From NCBI RefSeq assembly GCF_003086295.3, contig NC_092046.1, positions 104,511,363-104,575,362 on the forward strand: DNA of 64,000 nt, given 5' to 3'. Below the pieces are notes generated by a model. The model did not search any database, was not told the DNA's origin, and saw nothing but the letters and a program-made list of their open reading frames with translations. Each line of letters opens with the position of its first letter. The first letter of the stretch is position 1. Source of the DNA: Arachis hypogaea. Its lineage: Eukaryota > Streptophyta > Magnoliopsida > Fabales > Fabaceae. Of the stretch, positions 10,410 through 20,975 are shown piece after piece. A program made the translations under genes and the position numbers.

Positions 10410-11609
10410 GATGATCCATATTTATGGAAGTATGGTGCTGACCAGATAATTAGAAGGTGTGTGCCTCAATCAGAATTCCAGTCCATTTTAGAGGCCTGCC
10501 ACTCCTCTGAGAGTGGTGGACATTTTGGCCCTCAAAGAACAGCTAGAAAAATTTTAGACTGTGGATTCTAGTGGCCCGCTCTTTTTAAAGATGCTACTAC
10601 CTTCCGTAAATCTTGTTCCCCATGCCAGAGGTTTGGCAATATATCCAAGAGGGATGAGATGCCCCAACAAATTATGTTGTTTTGTGAGATTTTTGATGTT
10701 TGGGGCATTGACTTCATGGGTCCGTTTCCAAACTCTAGCGGTTTCTTATATATATTGTTAGCTGTAGATTATGTTTCTAAATGGGTGGAAGCAATTCCTA
10801 CCCGTACTGATGATGCTAACACTGTTGTCTCTTTTGTTAGAAACTATAATATCTGTTGCTTTGGATCACCACGAGCAATCGTGAGTGATCAAAGCACCCA
10901 TTTTTGTAACAGGAGATTGATCGCTCTACTGAAGAAGCGTGGCGTTATTCACAAGGTAGCTACTGCTTACCAACCACAGACTAGTGGACAAGCAGATGTG
11001 TCTAACAGAGAGATGAAGCGTATCCTGGAGAAGATAGTCAAGCCTCATAGGAAGGACTGGAGCACCAGGCTACAAGATGCGCTTTGGGCATATCGGACAG
11101 CGTACAAGACGCCAATTGGGATGAGCCCCTTTCGCTTGGTTTATGGAAAAGCTTGTCACTTTCCAGTAGAGGTAGAGCATAAAGCATTCTCGGCGGTCAG
11201 AGAAATCAACATGGGATTTGAGAAGGCCGGAGCTGAAAGGAAAATGCAACTACAAGAATTAGAGAACCTTCACCTAGAAGCATATGATAACTCCAGGCTA
11301 TACAAAGAAAAGATGAAGGCTTTGCATAACAAGCACACTAAAAAGAGGGAGTTCAGACCAGGGGAGTTAGTCCTCCTTTATAACTCCAGACTGAGGCTCA
11401 TGCCAGGCAAGCTGAGATCCAGATGGGAAGGTCCCTACAGAGTAGAGAAGGTAGAGCCATACGGAGTCTTTCACTTGAGTCATCCTTCAAGCTCCAAATT
11501 CATCAAGGTCAATGGACATCGCTTAAAGCTATATCATGGTGAGAAGATGAAGAAAAATAAGGAGCTAGAGATCTTCCTCTTGGAGGATCCACCAACAGCA
11601 GAAGAGTGA
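10410..11609 (+). pseudogene. E1 integrase (broken)
   Basis: Zinc-binding HHCC domain (ACHSSESGGHFGPQRTARK ... CSPCQRFG, interrupted by TAG at 10569), then the catalytic core with GIDFMGPFP (first D), VSDQSTHF (second D) and a conserved Glu in [15 protein letters not shown], followed by a C-terminal domain containing [13 protein letters not shown] and the GPY motif in [10 protein letters not shown]. The core plus C-terminus (10659-11609) is open, ending TGA after EDPPTAEE. The GPY/F module without a chromodomain is what is expected for Athila elements. Confidence 0.9.
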
Positions 11610-11652
11610 GCTAGTTGACCGTCCAACTTAAGGACGTTAAAGAAAAGTGCTA

Positions 11653-11670
11653 GGTGGGAGACAACCCACC
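11653..11670 (+). promoter_or_regulatory. Conserved post-pol hairpin, GGTGGG-AGACAA-CCCACC (E1)
   Basis: A perfect 6-bp stem with loop AGACAA, 43 nt after the integrase stop and preceded by AAAGTGCTA. The same stem-loop occurs in E2 (33381-33398, -) and E4 (24435-24452, -). E5 has it with a changed but still pairing stem (50665-50682). Function is unknown; location suggests an RNA signal at the pol/3' region border. Confidence 0.7.
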
Positions 11671-12513
11671 ATGGTATGATCTTTCTTTTTTTATTCTTAG
11701 CTTTATTTTATTTTGTCCTTTTCTCAGTATCCATTCATAATTTCTGCATAATCAGCTGCATACTACATTCTGCATAAAAAAGGGGGTGTTCGACGCGCAA
11801 GCATCGCTAACGCGTACGCGTCATGTGTAAGTACACACCACCAACAAAGTAAACAGAGAGTTGTGCGGGAGTGACGTAGGAAGTGTGCATTGCGCACAAA
11901 CATGCTTACGCATACGCGTCTATGACGCGTGCGCGTCAATTGAAATTTTGGCCCTCCACGCGTACGCGTCCAGCACGCGCACACGTGGATGATAAAATCG
12001 GCATAAATGAGAAATTGGGCAGAGAGTTGTGATGCCCTTCCCCTTAGGGCCATCCACGCGTGCGTGTGCATGACGCACACGCGTCATATGAGGTTTTTCC
12101 CCCATGCCCAGAGCGAACAGAGTTTGTGAAAAGTCCCTATGGCATTGTGGATTCTGAACTATTCTATTCTTCTACTCTACCGCTTGTTTTTCACAAAACC
12201 CTTGCAACCTTTTCTTAATTAAATTTAATTGTCAATACAAATGTGATTGTTAGTTTGTTACATTTAATAATCAAATTGAGCAATTAATGCTTGATCTATG
12301 CTACTCATACCTTTGCCGGCATGCTAATAAACATCTTGCATCTAATTGTCTTAATTTATCATGCTATATTTCCATTGATGTCCTGATTACATGAAGTCGC
12401 GACCATGTGTTTACGACATTCTTCTTTACCTTGGCATTGATTATCATTTGTATTTTCCTCCTCCCGGTTCTAACTATTTGATTTCATGTCCCTTTCTTTT
12501 ACCCATTTTCAGG
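11671..12513 (+). repeat. E1 pol-ORF2 spacer with a CG-palindrome array (about 11788-12095)
   Basis: Non-coding. The central 300 nt is packed with ACGCGT-type palindromes (AACGCGTACGCGTCA, ATACGCGTCTATGACGCG, ACGCGTACGCGTCCAGCACG), the same words as in the U3 array of this family. The remaining 420 nt to the ORF2 ATG is AT-rich. Position and content fit an internal promoter or other control element for ORF2; that is inference. Confidence 0.75.
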
Positions 12514-13188
12514 ATGGCCACCAGGAAAAGTAAAGAGAAAGCCTCTAATAAGCCACTGGCAAGGACAGGAACGAAAAGAGCACCAGCTGCGAAACCATCC
12601 TCAACATCAGTAAAGCCATCAACAAAGCGGGTGAAGAGGATCATCAAGGTGAATGAAACCGAGAAAGCCTCTCCAGCAAGGACACTGCGCGGTTCACTAA
12701 CCTCTACTGTGAACAGATGTTCCCCATCCTGGCTGAGCGGAACTACAACAATGAGCACCTACTCATCCTCCCTATCCACATTGTTGAGCTCTGCATTGAG
12801 CACACACAATGGGGATTCTTACGGAGGCTGCCACGGCAGGTTAACCTCTCATGGGTAGTTGAATTCTACTCCAATTTTCACATGCCAGCCTTGCAGTCTG
12901 TCTATGTCCGTCAGAAGCAAGTCCCCATAACTGAAGAGGCCATTCAGCGCGCTTTAGATCTCCCCCCTGCCCCAGAAGGATTAGACGCATATTGAGAAGC
13001 CTCTTTCAAGTGCCAGACATACCAATTTGACTGGGACGCCGTCCTCGGAGTTATAGCACAACCTGGCAGCAGATGGATATATGGATACAATCGATCCCGA
13101 CCTAAGGGCATATTGGCTTCACTACGTCTTTTTGAGCACTCACGAGTCCTCCTTCACTGCAGACATGGCTGGTCTCCTCTGGTGTATC
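12514..13188 (+). pseudogene. E1 ORF2, N-terminal part (plant transposon protein family; interrupted by E2)
   Basis: ATG 12514 (MATRKSKEKASNKPL) lies one base after a pyrimidine-rich CAG, as in E2. A Lys-rich N-terminus is followed, after a frameshift near 12690, by NRYCEQIFPIL-like sequence and then NLSWVVEFYSNFHMPALQSV and RQKQVPITEEAIQRALDLPP, the conserved core of the family called putative plant transposon protein (Transposase_32) that follows pol in legume Athila elements. There is a stop at about 12993 and a small deletion with frame change near 13110. The reading frame is cut at 13188 by E2 and resumes at 57576. Biochemical role is unknown; it is in the position of the env-like ORF of Athila. 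Confidence 0.75.
13184..13188. repeat. Target-site duplication of E2 (GTATC)
   Basis: GTATC at 13184-13188 before the LTR end TGATGCGAG, repeated at 57571-57575 after the other LTR. Joining the flanks restores an uninterrupted ORF2 segment (LWC then I/L then TD.PLN). Confidence 0.9.
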
Positions 13189-14386
13189 TGATGCGAGGGC
13201 GGAAATCAGCCAATTAAAAAATCAATATAGAAATACGCTACGAGTATAGTTCTTAACCAGCAAAAATCCGCTCATCAATTTAGAAAGATTGACACAAAAT
13301 TAGAATAAAAATACTGGGAGTATGATTCCCAGGTCGTCTCCCAACGAGTTAACAAAAGGGTGCTATCTTATTAATCAGGAGTTTTCTGAGAGATTTTTAG
13401 AGTTGAATGACAGAAAAATAAATAGTTGTAAAATAGTGCAATGAAAATTAAAAGTGGTTTATATTATTCAAAATAAAAAAAGACTTGACTGGGAGAATGA
13501 TTAATTGGAAGTTCTATCCTTGTTGGAATTCTCTCAAGTGTAGTATAAAGAGGTTGTTGTTTTCACTTAGTTAACCCTTACTAAATAAAGGAAAGTCAAG
13601 TGATTGAGCTAACTCTTATTTGCAAATCCTAGTCCTCTCCCTTGGGAAGGACTAGCGTTAGTAAATAGAGAATAGCCAACAACTTCCACTTTAACTAATC
13701 ACTTGAGCATTCCAACTCAAGTGTCTCCTCTTAATCAACCCCCATGTCAAGTAGGGAATCTACTCCATTGACATGACTATAACGCTCACAGAAATATAAG
13801 AAGAAGACATGATAAATTAAATAAAATAGGGATTGAAAATTAATTAAATGTAAAAGTAGTTCTCTGTATTAATAAATCCAAAATGCAACATACCTATCCA
13901 AACAGGATTAATAAGTAATCAAAAGAGTAAAGGAATAAGAAAACAAACTAGAATAATAACTTCAACGGAGGTGATGACTCTCTCAATATCCAAAGCAAAA
14001 GCATAAAACTATAAAACTATGAATGTAAAGAAAACCTAGAGGAAGAGTAATTTTCTCTCTAGATTCAGATCTACCACTAAAACTATGCTAATGAGAATGT
14101 GTGTCGAGTCTCTGCCTGTTCCCTGGCTCTAGTCTGTGTTTCTGGGCCAGAAACTGGGTCAAAATTCAGCCCAAAATCGCCCCTAGTATTTTCTGAAATT
14201 TTTGCAGATCGCGCATGTCACGCGTACGCGTCAGTCACGCGTACGCGTCGCTGGTCGTCTTGGCGTGTCACGCGTACACATCATCCATGCGAACGCGTCT
14301 TTGTATAAACTCCAATCCACGCATACGCGTCAGGCACGCGCACGCGTCACTGCAAATTTCTCCATGTCGTGCGCACGCGTGAGTGA
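13189..14386 (-). repeat. E2 3' LTR, partial (interrupted by E3)
   Basis: Matches 56110-57270 of the other LTR, which lacks about 60 nt present here near 13620-13690. The part from about 14214 on is the CG-palindrome array, and E3 begins inside it. The remaining ~300 nt expected on the other side of E3 is not found anywhere in the window. Confidence 0.88.
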
Positions 14387-16011
14387 TGAGCGGATAATTT
14401 ATACGTTTTTTGGCATTGTTTTTAGGTAGTTTTTAGTATGATTTAGTTAGTTTTTAGTATATTTTTATTAGTTTTTAAATAAAAATCACATTTCTAGACT
14501 TTACTATGAGTTTGTGTGTTTTTCTGTGATTTCAGGTAATTTTTGGCTGAAATTGAGGGACTTGAGCAAAAATTTGATTCAGAAGCTAAAGAAGGACTGC
14601 AGATGCTATTGGATTCTGACCTCCCTGCACTCGAAATGGATTTTATGGAGCTACAGAAGCCCAATTGGCGCGCTCTCAATTGTGTTGGAAAGTAGACATC
14701 CAGGGCTTTCCAGAAATATATAATAATCCATACTTTACCCGAGTTTTGATGACAAAAACTGGCGTTCAAACACCAACTTCCTGCCTTATTCTGAAGTTAA
14801 ACGCTAGAAACAGGTTACAAACCAGAGTTAAACGCCAGAAACAGGCTACAACCTGGCGTTTAACTCCAGAAAGAGTCTCTACACATGAAAGCTCAATGCT
14901 CAGCCCAAGCACACACCACGTGGGCCCGGAAGTAGATTTCTACATCATTTACTTATCTTATGTAACCCTAGCTACTAGTTTACTATAAAAACTACTTTTA
15001 GTCATTTATTTTATATCTCTAGTTAGTCTTTGAATAATTTTATGCTCAGAGATCACGTTTAGGGGGCTGGCCATTCGGCCATGCCTGGACCTTCATCACT
15101 TATGTATTTTCAACGGTAGAGTTTCTACACACCATAGATTAAGGTGTGGAGCTCTGCTGTTCCTCATGAATTAATGCAAAGTACTATTGTTTTCTTATTC
15201 AATTCAAGCTTATTCCCATTCTAAGATATTCACTTGCACTTCAACCATGATGAATATGATGATCCGTGACACTCATCACTATTCTCAACCTATGAACGCG
15301 TGCCTAACAACCACTTCCGTTCTACTTTAGATCGAGCGTGTATCTCTTAGCCTCCGTTCCCAAAGATCGGAGTCTTTGTGGTATAAGCTAGAATTATTGG
15401 CGGCCATTCTTGAGATCCGAAAAGTCTAAACCATGTCTGTGTTATTCCGAGTAGGATCTAGGAAGGGATGACTGTGACGAGCTTCAAACTCGTGAGTGTT
15501 GGGCATAGTGATCCTATTCCAACATGATCGAGAACCGACAGATGATTAGCCGTGCGGTGACAGCGCATTTGGACCATTTTCACTGAGAGGACGGGAAGTA
15601 GCCATTGACAACGGTGATGCCCAACATACAACTTGCCATGGAAAGGAGTATGAATGATTGAATGAAGACAGTAGGAAAGCAGAGATTCAGAAGGAGCAAA
15701 GCATCTCCATACGCTTATCTGAAATTCTCACCAATGAATTACATAAGTATTTCTATCTTTATCTTATTTTATTTATATTTTAATTATCAAAACCTCATAA
15801 CCATTTGAATTTGCCTGACTGAAATTTACAAGATGACCATAGCTTGCTTCAAGCCGACAATCTCCGTGGGATCGACCTTTACTCACGTAAGGTTTATTAC
15901 TTGGACGGCCCAGTGCACTTGCTGGTTAGTTGTGCGAAGTTGTGAAGAAGAATTGAGATTATGATAGTGCGTACCAAGCTTTTGGCGCCATTGAGATCAC
16001 AATTTCGTGCA
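14387..16011 (+). repeat. E3 5' LTR (about 1625 bp)
   Basis: From TGAGCGGATAATT to AATTTCGTGCA. A TATA-like CTATAAAA lies at 14983-14990. About 110-230 nt upstream of it are inverted words built on CTGGCGTTTAACTCCAG / CAGAGTTAAACGCCAG (14757-14870). The second half holds the GGGATCGACC and ACTTGCTGGTTAG words usual near LTR ends of this group. Confidence 0.78.
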
Positions 16012-16020
16012 CCAAGTTTT

Positions 16021-16038
16021 TGGCGTTGTTGCCGAGGA
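16021..16038 (+). other. E3 primer-binding site, degenerate (tRNA-Asp)
   Basis: TGGCGTTGTTGCCGAGGA, ten bases after the LTR end. Three C/G-to-T/A changes separate it from the intact tRNA-Asp site, showing decay by transitions. Confidence 0.7.
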
Positions 16039-17698
16039 TTGTTCGAGTTTGGACAACTGAAGGTTCATCTTGTTGCTCAGATTAGGTAATTTTATTTTAA
16101 TTTTAAAGCTTTTTATTTTCGAAAAATTTTCAAAAAAAAATAAATTTATTTTATTCTTCAGAATTTTTAAGAATGAATTCTAGAGTTTCAGATGATGCTT
16201 TCATCATCACAAGAGCTAGTTGATTCCCATCAATTTAGCTGTTGTATGTCATGTCCTGCTGAAGCTTGGCTAGCCATGTCTAATCTTTTTAGACTGAAGC
16301 TTTAGACTAACATTACATGATTCCTGGAATTCTTAGTAAAAAATTTGAAATCCTTATTTTTCTTTTTCCAATTAATTTTCGAAAAATTGCAAAAAAAAAA
16401 ATTTATAAAATCATAAAACCAAAAATAATTTCATGTTTCTTGTTTGAGTCTAGTGTCAATTATTAAGTTTGATGTCAATTGCATGTCTTTATTCTTCTTG
16501 CATTTTTCGAAAGTGTGTTCATGCGTTCTTCATGATCTTCAAGTTGTTCTTGATGATCTTCTTTGCTTGATCTTTGCATTTTCATGTTTTATGTCTTTTC
16601 TTGTTTTTCATATGCATTTTCAATTTGTTAGTGTCTAAAGTTTGAAAATTTCTAAGTTTGGTGTCTTGCATGTTTTTCTTTTCTTAAAAATTTTCAAAAA
16701 TAAGTCTTGATGTTCATCTTGATCTTCAAAGTGTTCTTGGTGTTCATCTTGACATTCAAAGTGTTCTTGCATGCATTAGTTGTTTTGATTCATAATTTCT
16801 ATGTTTTGTTTCAATTTGGTGTTTTTCTCTCTCTTTACTAAAAATCCAAAAATAAAAAATATATCTTTCCTTGTTTTACTCATCAATTTCAATTTCAAAA
16901 TTCTATCTTTTCAAATCTTTTTCAAAAATCAAATCTTTTTCATTTATTTCTACATATTTTCGAAATTTTTTTAAAATTAATTTTCAAAATCTTTTTCTTA
17001 TTTCATTTCATAATTTTAGAAAATTTTATTAACATTTAATTTTTTATTTTATTCAAAAATTTCAAGTTGTTACTTGCCTATTAAGAAAGATTTAATCTTT
17101 AAATTTTAAAAATCATATCTTTTAGTTTCTTGTTAGTCAAGTAATCAACTTTAATTTTCAAAATCAATTCTTTTTAATTTCCTTTTCAAATCTTTTTCAA
17201 ATTGATTTTCAATCATATCTTTTTCAAAACTTAATTTCAAAATCTTTTCTAACTTCTTATCTTTTCAAAATTGATTTTCAAATCTTTTTCAATTAACTAC
17301 TTAACTTTTTGTTTGATTTTTAAAATTCCTATCTTTTTCAAAACCATCTAACTACTTTTCTCCCTCTAATTTTCGAAAATCATTAATCTCTTTTTCAAAA
17401 TTCTTTTTAATTAAATAATTATTTTTAAAATTTTAATTTTAATTTTATTTCTTCTTTTTTTTTGAATTCTAACTACATTTTAAAATAAAAATAAAAACAA
17501 AAACAATTATTTTTTATTATTTTATTTAATTTTCGAATTCTTCCCACTCTCATCTCTTTCTATTTATTTATTTATCTACTAACACCCCTCTTTCACTCAA
17601 AAATTTGAACCCACTCTTCTCCTCTGTGTTCAAATTCTTATCTTCTCCTTCTTCTACTCTTCTCTTCTCCTACTCAGATAAAGGAATCTCTATACTGT
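16039..17698 (+). other. E3 leader, low-complexity AT-rich
   Basis: Runs of TTTTCAAAATC and TTTTCGAAAATT words, no coding capacity. It includes TAAGTTTGGTGT at 16653-16664, the same word that serves as part of the polypurine tract of E5 and E6. It stops at AATCTCTATACTGT, where E4 begins. Confidence 0.6.
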
Positions 17699-19202
17699 TG
17701 ACGAGAGAGACTTTTGCGTGGTCTAGAAATTTGCAGATAAATCCTCGTTTCAAGTATAGTTTTCTAAACCTTCAAAAGTCCTTTCATACAAACGTTTTGG
17801 TTGTCACAAGTAACAAACCCCTAAATAAATTGTTAACCGAAGTATTCAAACCTCGGGTCGTCTTCTCAAGGAACTGCAGGGAAGTATGTTCTTATTATTG
17901 GTTATGGAGATTGTAAATTCAGGGTTTCAAGAATGAGGAACAAATATGACAAATAATTTAAATGGCAATTAAAAATAAATAAATACTGTAAAGCAAACTT
18001 TTGGCAAGGGATGAGAAATTGGAAGTCCAGATTAGTTACCCTTCTCAATAATAAAGAAGATTGAATCTTAATTCCACTTAGTTGACCTTTACTAAAGCAA
18101 AGGAAAGTCAAGGGACTAATTAGCTTGATCTTCGAATCCTATTTATTTCCTAAGAAAAGGTTGGGATTATTGAAGTTCAGTTCAATTCGTAAAGATAACA
18201 GTTATCAATTATATTGAGCTAAGATAACTCCTGAGTTACTGATTTCTTAACCAAGACCAAAAGGGGAAAAGTAAATCTATTAGAATAAAGATGTCTTCAG
18301 AGTAAAAGCAATAATAGCATAAATAAAAGAAAGCAATATTAAACTGAAATACCTCAAATAACATTAATTCAAATAATCTGGAACATAGAAGAATTCATAA
18401 ATTAAATGGCAAAGTAAATAATCAACTAAAGTAATGGAATGAATAAAAGTGAAAGGGAAGCTTAAAATAAAGGAACATTAAACTTGGGATTGAGAGTCAC
18501 TCCTAAAACTAAGAGAAGTCCTAAATCCTAAGAGAGAGAGGAGAGAACCTCTCTCAAGACTAACCTAAATCATGAGAAGTCACTAAATTTTGCGAGCTCT
18601 CTTTGAATGGATGTATTCCCACCCTTTATAACCTCTGGTCTATGCCTTCTAGACTTGGATTTGGGCCAAAAAGGGCTTCAAAAATCGCTGGGAGCGTTTT
18701 CTACAATTTCTGGTGCGTGGCCTTTGTCACGCGTCCGCGTGGGTCATGCGGTCGCGTCATTCGGAGCTTTTCTTGTCACGCGGTCGCGTCAGTCATGCGA
18801 CCGCATCATATATGTTTTGCTTAAGGCGTGCGGTAGCGTCAGTCATGCGGTCGCGTCGCTGTTGATTCGCGCTTGGCATGCGTCCGCGATCGCATGGATG
18901 CCAGTTTCTTTAGAAACTCCATTTTGTGCTTTCCATCCATCTTTGTATGTTTCCTTTTTCATTCTTTAAGTCATTCCTGCCTTAGAAGATTTGAAACTAC
19001 TCAACACACTAATCACGGCATCGAATGGAAATAAAGGTAATTAAAATAATTGAGTTTAAAGCATAGGAAACATGTTTTTCACATACATCACATAATAAGG
19101 AAGGGAAAGTAAAACCATGCAATTAATATGAATAAGTGGGTGAAGGATTGAATAAATTACTCAAATTAAGCACAAAATATATCATAAAATATGGGTTTAT
19201 TA
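17699..19202 (-). repeat. E4 3' LTR (1504 bp)
   Basis: On + it runs from TGACGAGAGAGAC to ATGGGTTTATTA; the last base pair is mutated from CA. It matches 26183-27680. Palindromic CGGTCGCG/CGACCGC words at about 18728-18895 form the U3 array; a TATA-like TTATAAAG (minus, 18624-18632) follows in the direction of transcription. Confidence 0.88.
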
Positions 19203-19240
19203 ACCTCCCCACACTTAAACAATAGCATGTCCTCATGCTA
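19203..19240 (-). promoter_or_regulatory. E4 polypurine tract with upstream AGGA-loop hairpin
   Basis: On -, TAGCATG-AGGA-CATGCTA (19240-19223, perfect 7-bp stem) is followed by TTG and GTTTAAGTGTGGGGAGGT, which ends at the LTR. The same pair exists in the truncated second copy (27681-27718). The purine run would prime plus-strand DNA synthesis. Confidence 0.75.
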
Positions 19241-20936
19241 AATCCAAGGTAAAAAGTAAGGTTAAAGTGGTGGAATGTCATGCAATGCAATCTAATCTAA
19301 ATGTAATCTTCCTAGATGAATGATGCATCATGCAATTCTAATTTTTATTTACTTGAATATAAAGCTTCCATGTAGTTAAATTAATTTACATTCTCAAGGA
19401 GTCATGTATATATATAGCCAAGCCTTAGATAGTGATAAAGTGCCTTTACAATTGAGATGGGAGAGAAAAACATTTTAAAAATTTGCAAGACAATTAACAA
19501 TTTAAACATAGATAAATGTTAATGAGCTATTGAACCCTCACTGGATTTTGTGTTTACTCTCTAATCACTCAGTGTTTATTGGGTTAATCACTCTATTCTT
19601 CTTTTTATTCTTTCTTTCTATAACTTTGTTCTTCATCTAATCAATCAATAATTATAGAATATAGACATACCAAAAATCATGAGGTCTTTAATTAAGGTTG
19701 TAATGGGGCCAAGGTAAAGGTAAGGGTATATGTATAAGGCTAAGTGAGCTAATAAGTGAATCCTTAATTAGACTAAGATCTCACCTAACATACATACTTT
19801 CTAAATCAAAGCTTCTTTACCTATTTTCCATATTTTCTCACTTTTGATGTTACATGCTCATATCTCAATATTTATTTTTATCCCATGTGCATTGCTTTAT
19901 TTCATAATTGGGGAATTCTTTTTGTGTCCCCTTTATTCTTAACACTTTTTTTTAATGCACATGGTAATTCAATTATAATTGATTTTACATGAGCATGCTT
20001 CCCAAAACTTTTTTATTTGAGTTATTTTATTTGTTTCAACTTTTCTACCTTTTATTTTTATTATCCATGTTCCCAATAGGTTTTTCCAAATTTAAACTAT
20101 ACATAATTTTCTATCTTAAGCTAACCAAGGATTCAACTTGGGATTTTATTTTGTTTTTCTGCTTAAGGCTAGTAATGTGGCTAATAGAATAAAAGGGAAT
20201 TTAAAGGCTCAAGGAGGCTAACAAGGGTGATGTAAAAGGTAGGCTATTTTGGGATTAAGTGAGCTAAAATCAAATAATGGCCTCAATCACTCTCTTGGTA
20301 TGTATCTACATTCTATAATTGGACATATAGATTAAAACAAAGTAAAGAATACCAGAATATAAAAGAAGGGTGGAACACATAGGAATAAAAATTATGGTTT
20401 GAATATAACCATACAATTAAGCTCAAAACTCACAGGCTATGTGTTCTCTAGCTCAAAAATCATTTATCACTTATGTATGTCATGCAGGTTTAGTTAAAAA
20501 TTCCCATTATTCTCAATGTAAAACTTATATTGAATGGCTTTAAAGTTCTAGTGTTTCTCTTTGATGAAGTGTTGTTAACTAACATGTAATGCTATATATA
20601 CAAGGTGTGGGTTGTTTTGATTCTGTTAAAGTCTCTAGTTTACTTCCTTTTTCTTTTCAATCTATTTTGAATTATCTTATGCTAAAAAGGGTAAACTATA
20701 CTAATCAATCCACAATTTCTATAACTAATAAGTTAGAATTGCAACTAAACTAAGTGGCTAAAATATGAACTAAAAATGCAAAATGCAGAAATAGAGTAAA
20801 AATACATGAAAGTAGCAATGTTTAAGTACTCAGAAAATAAAAATAAAAATAAAGAGAAAAATACAGAAAAATATCCAAAATAAAAGAAAAAGAGTCTGTA
20901 GTGGTTCACCAAAATAATACGCCAGAGATGGCGACC
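19241..20936 (-). other. E4 non-coding 3' region
   Basis: AT-rich, no ORF. It shares words with the equivalent region of E1 (58126-59532), for example TGAGGCCATTATTTG followed by GCTCACTTA and the CCTTTGTTAGCC / CTAGCCTTAA blocks, so the non-coding region is conserved between families. Confidence 0.65.
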
Positions 20937-20972
20937 TCCCCACACTTAAAATGTAGCATCGTCCCCGATGCT
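20937..20972 (-). promoter_or_regulatory. Second hairpin plus PPT-like motif at the end of ORF2 (E4)
   Basis: On -, AGCATCG-GGGA-CGATGCT (20972-20955), a perfect 7-bp stem, then ACA and TTTTAAGTGTGGGGAGGT. It begins 3 nt after the ORF2 stop (20978-20976), 1.7 kb before the real PPT. The stem sequence differs from the terminal hairpin, while the loop type and purine tract are kept. Confidence 0.72.
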
Positions 20973-20975
20973 CAC

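Larger units (their letters stand above)
14387..17698 (+). mobile_element. E3: FIDEL-like LTR retrotransposon, only the 5' LTR and leader remain
   Basis: Starts TGAGCGGATAATTTATACG inside the E2 LTR. A 1.6-kb LTR, a degenerate tRNA-Asp primer site and about 1.65 kb of AT-rich leader are present; E4 starts at 17699. No gag, pol or 3' LTR of this element is found, nor a second target-site duplication, so its remainder was deleted together with the end of the E2 LTR. Confidence 0.78.

Noticed and set aside
14387..16011. E3 as a solo LTR
   Set aside because: A primer site and a long leader follow the LTR directly, so it is a truncated element.
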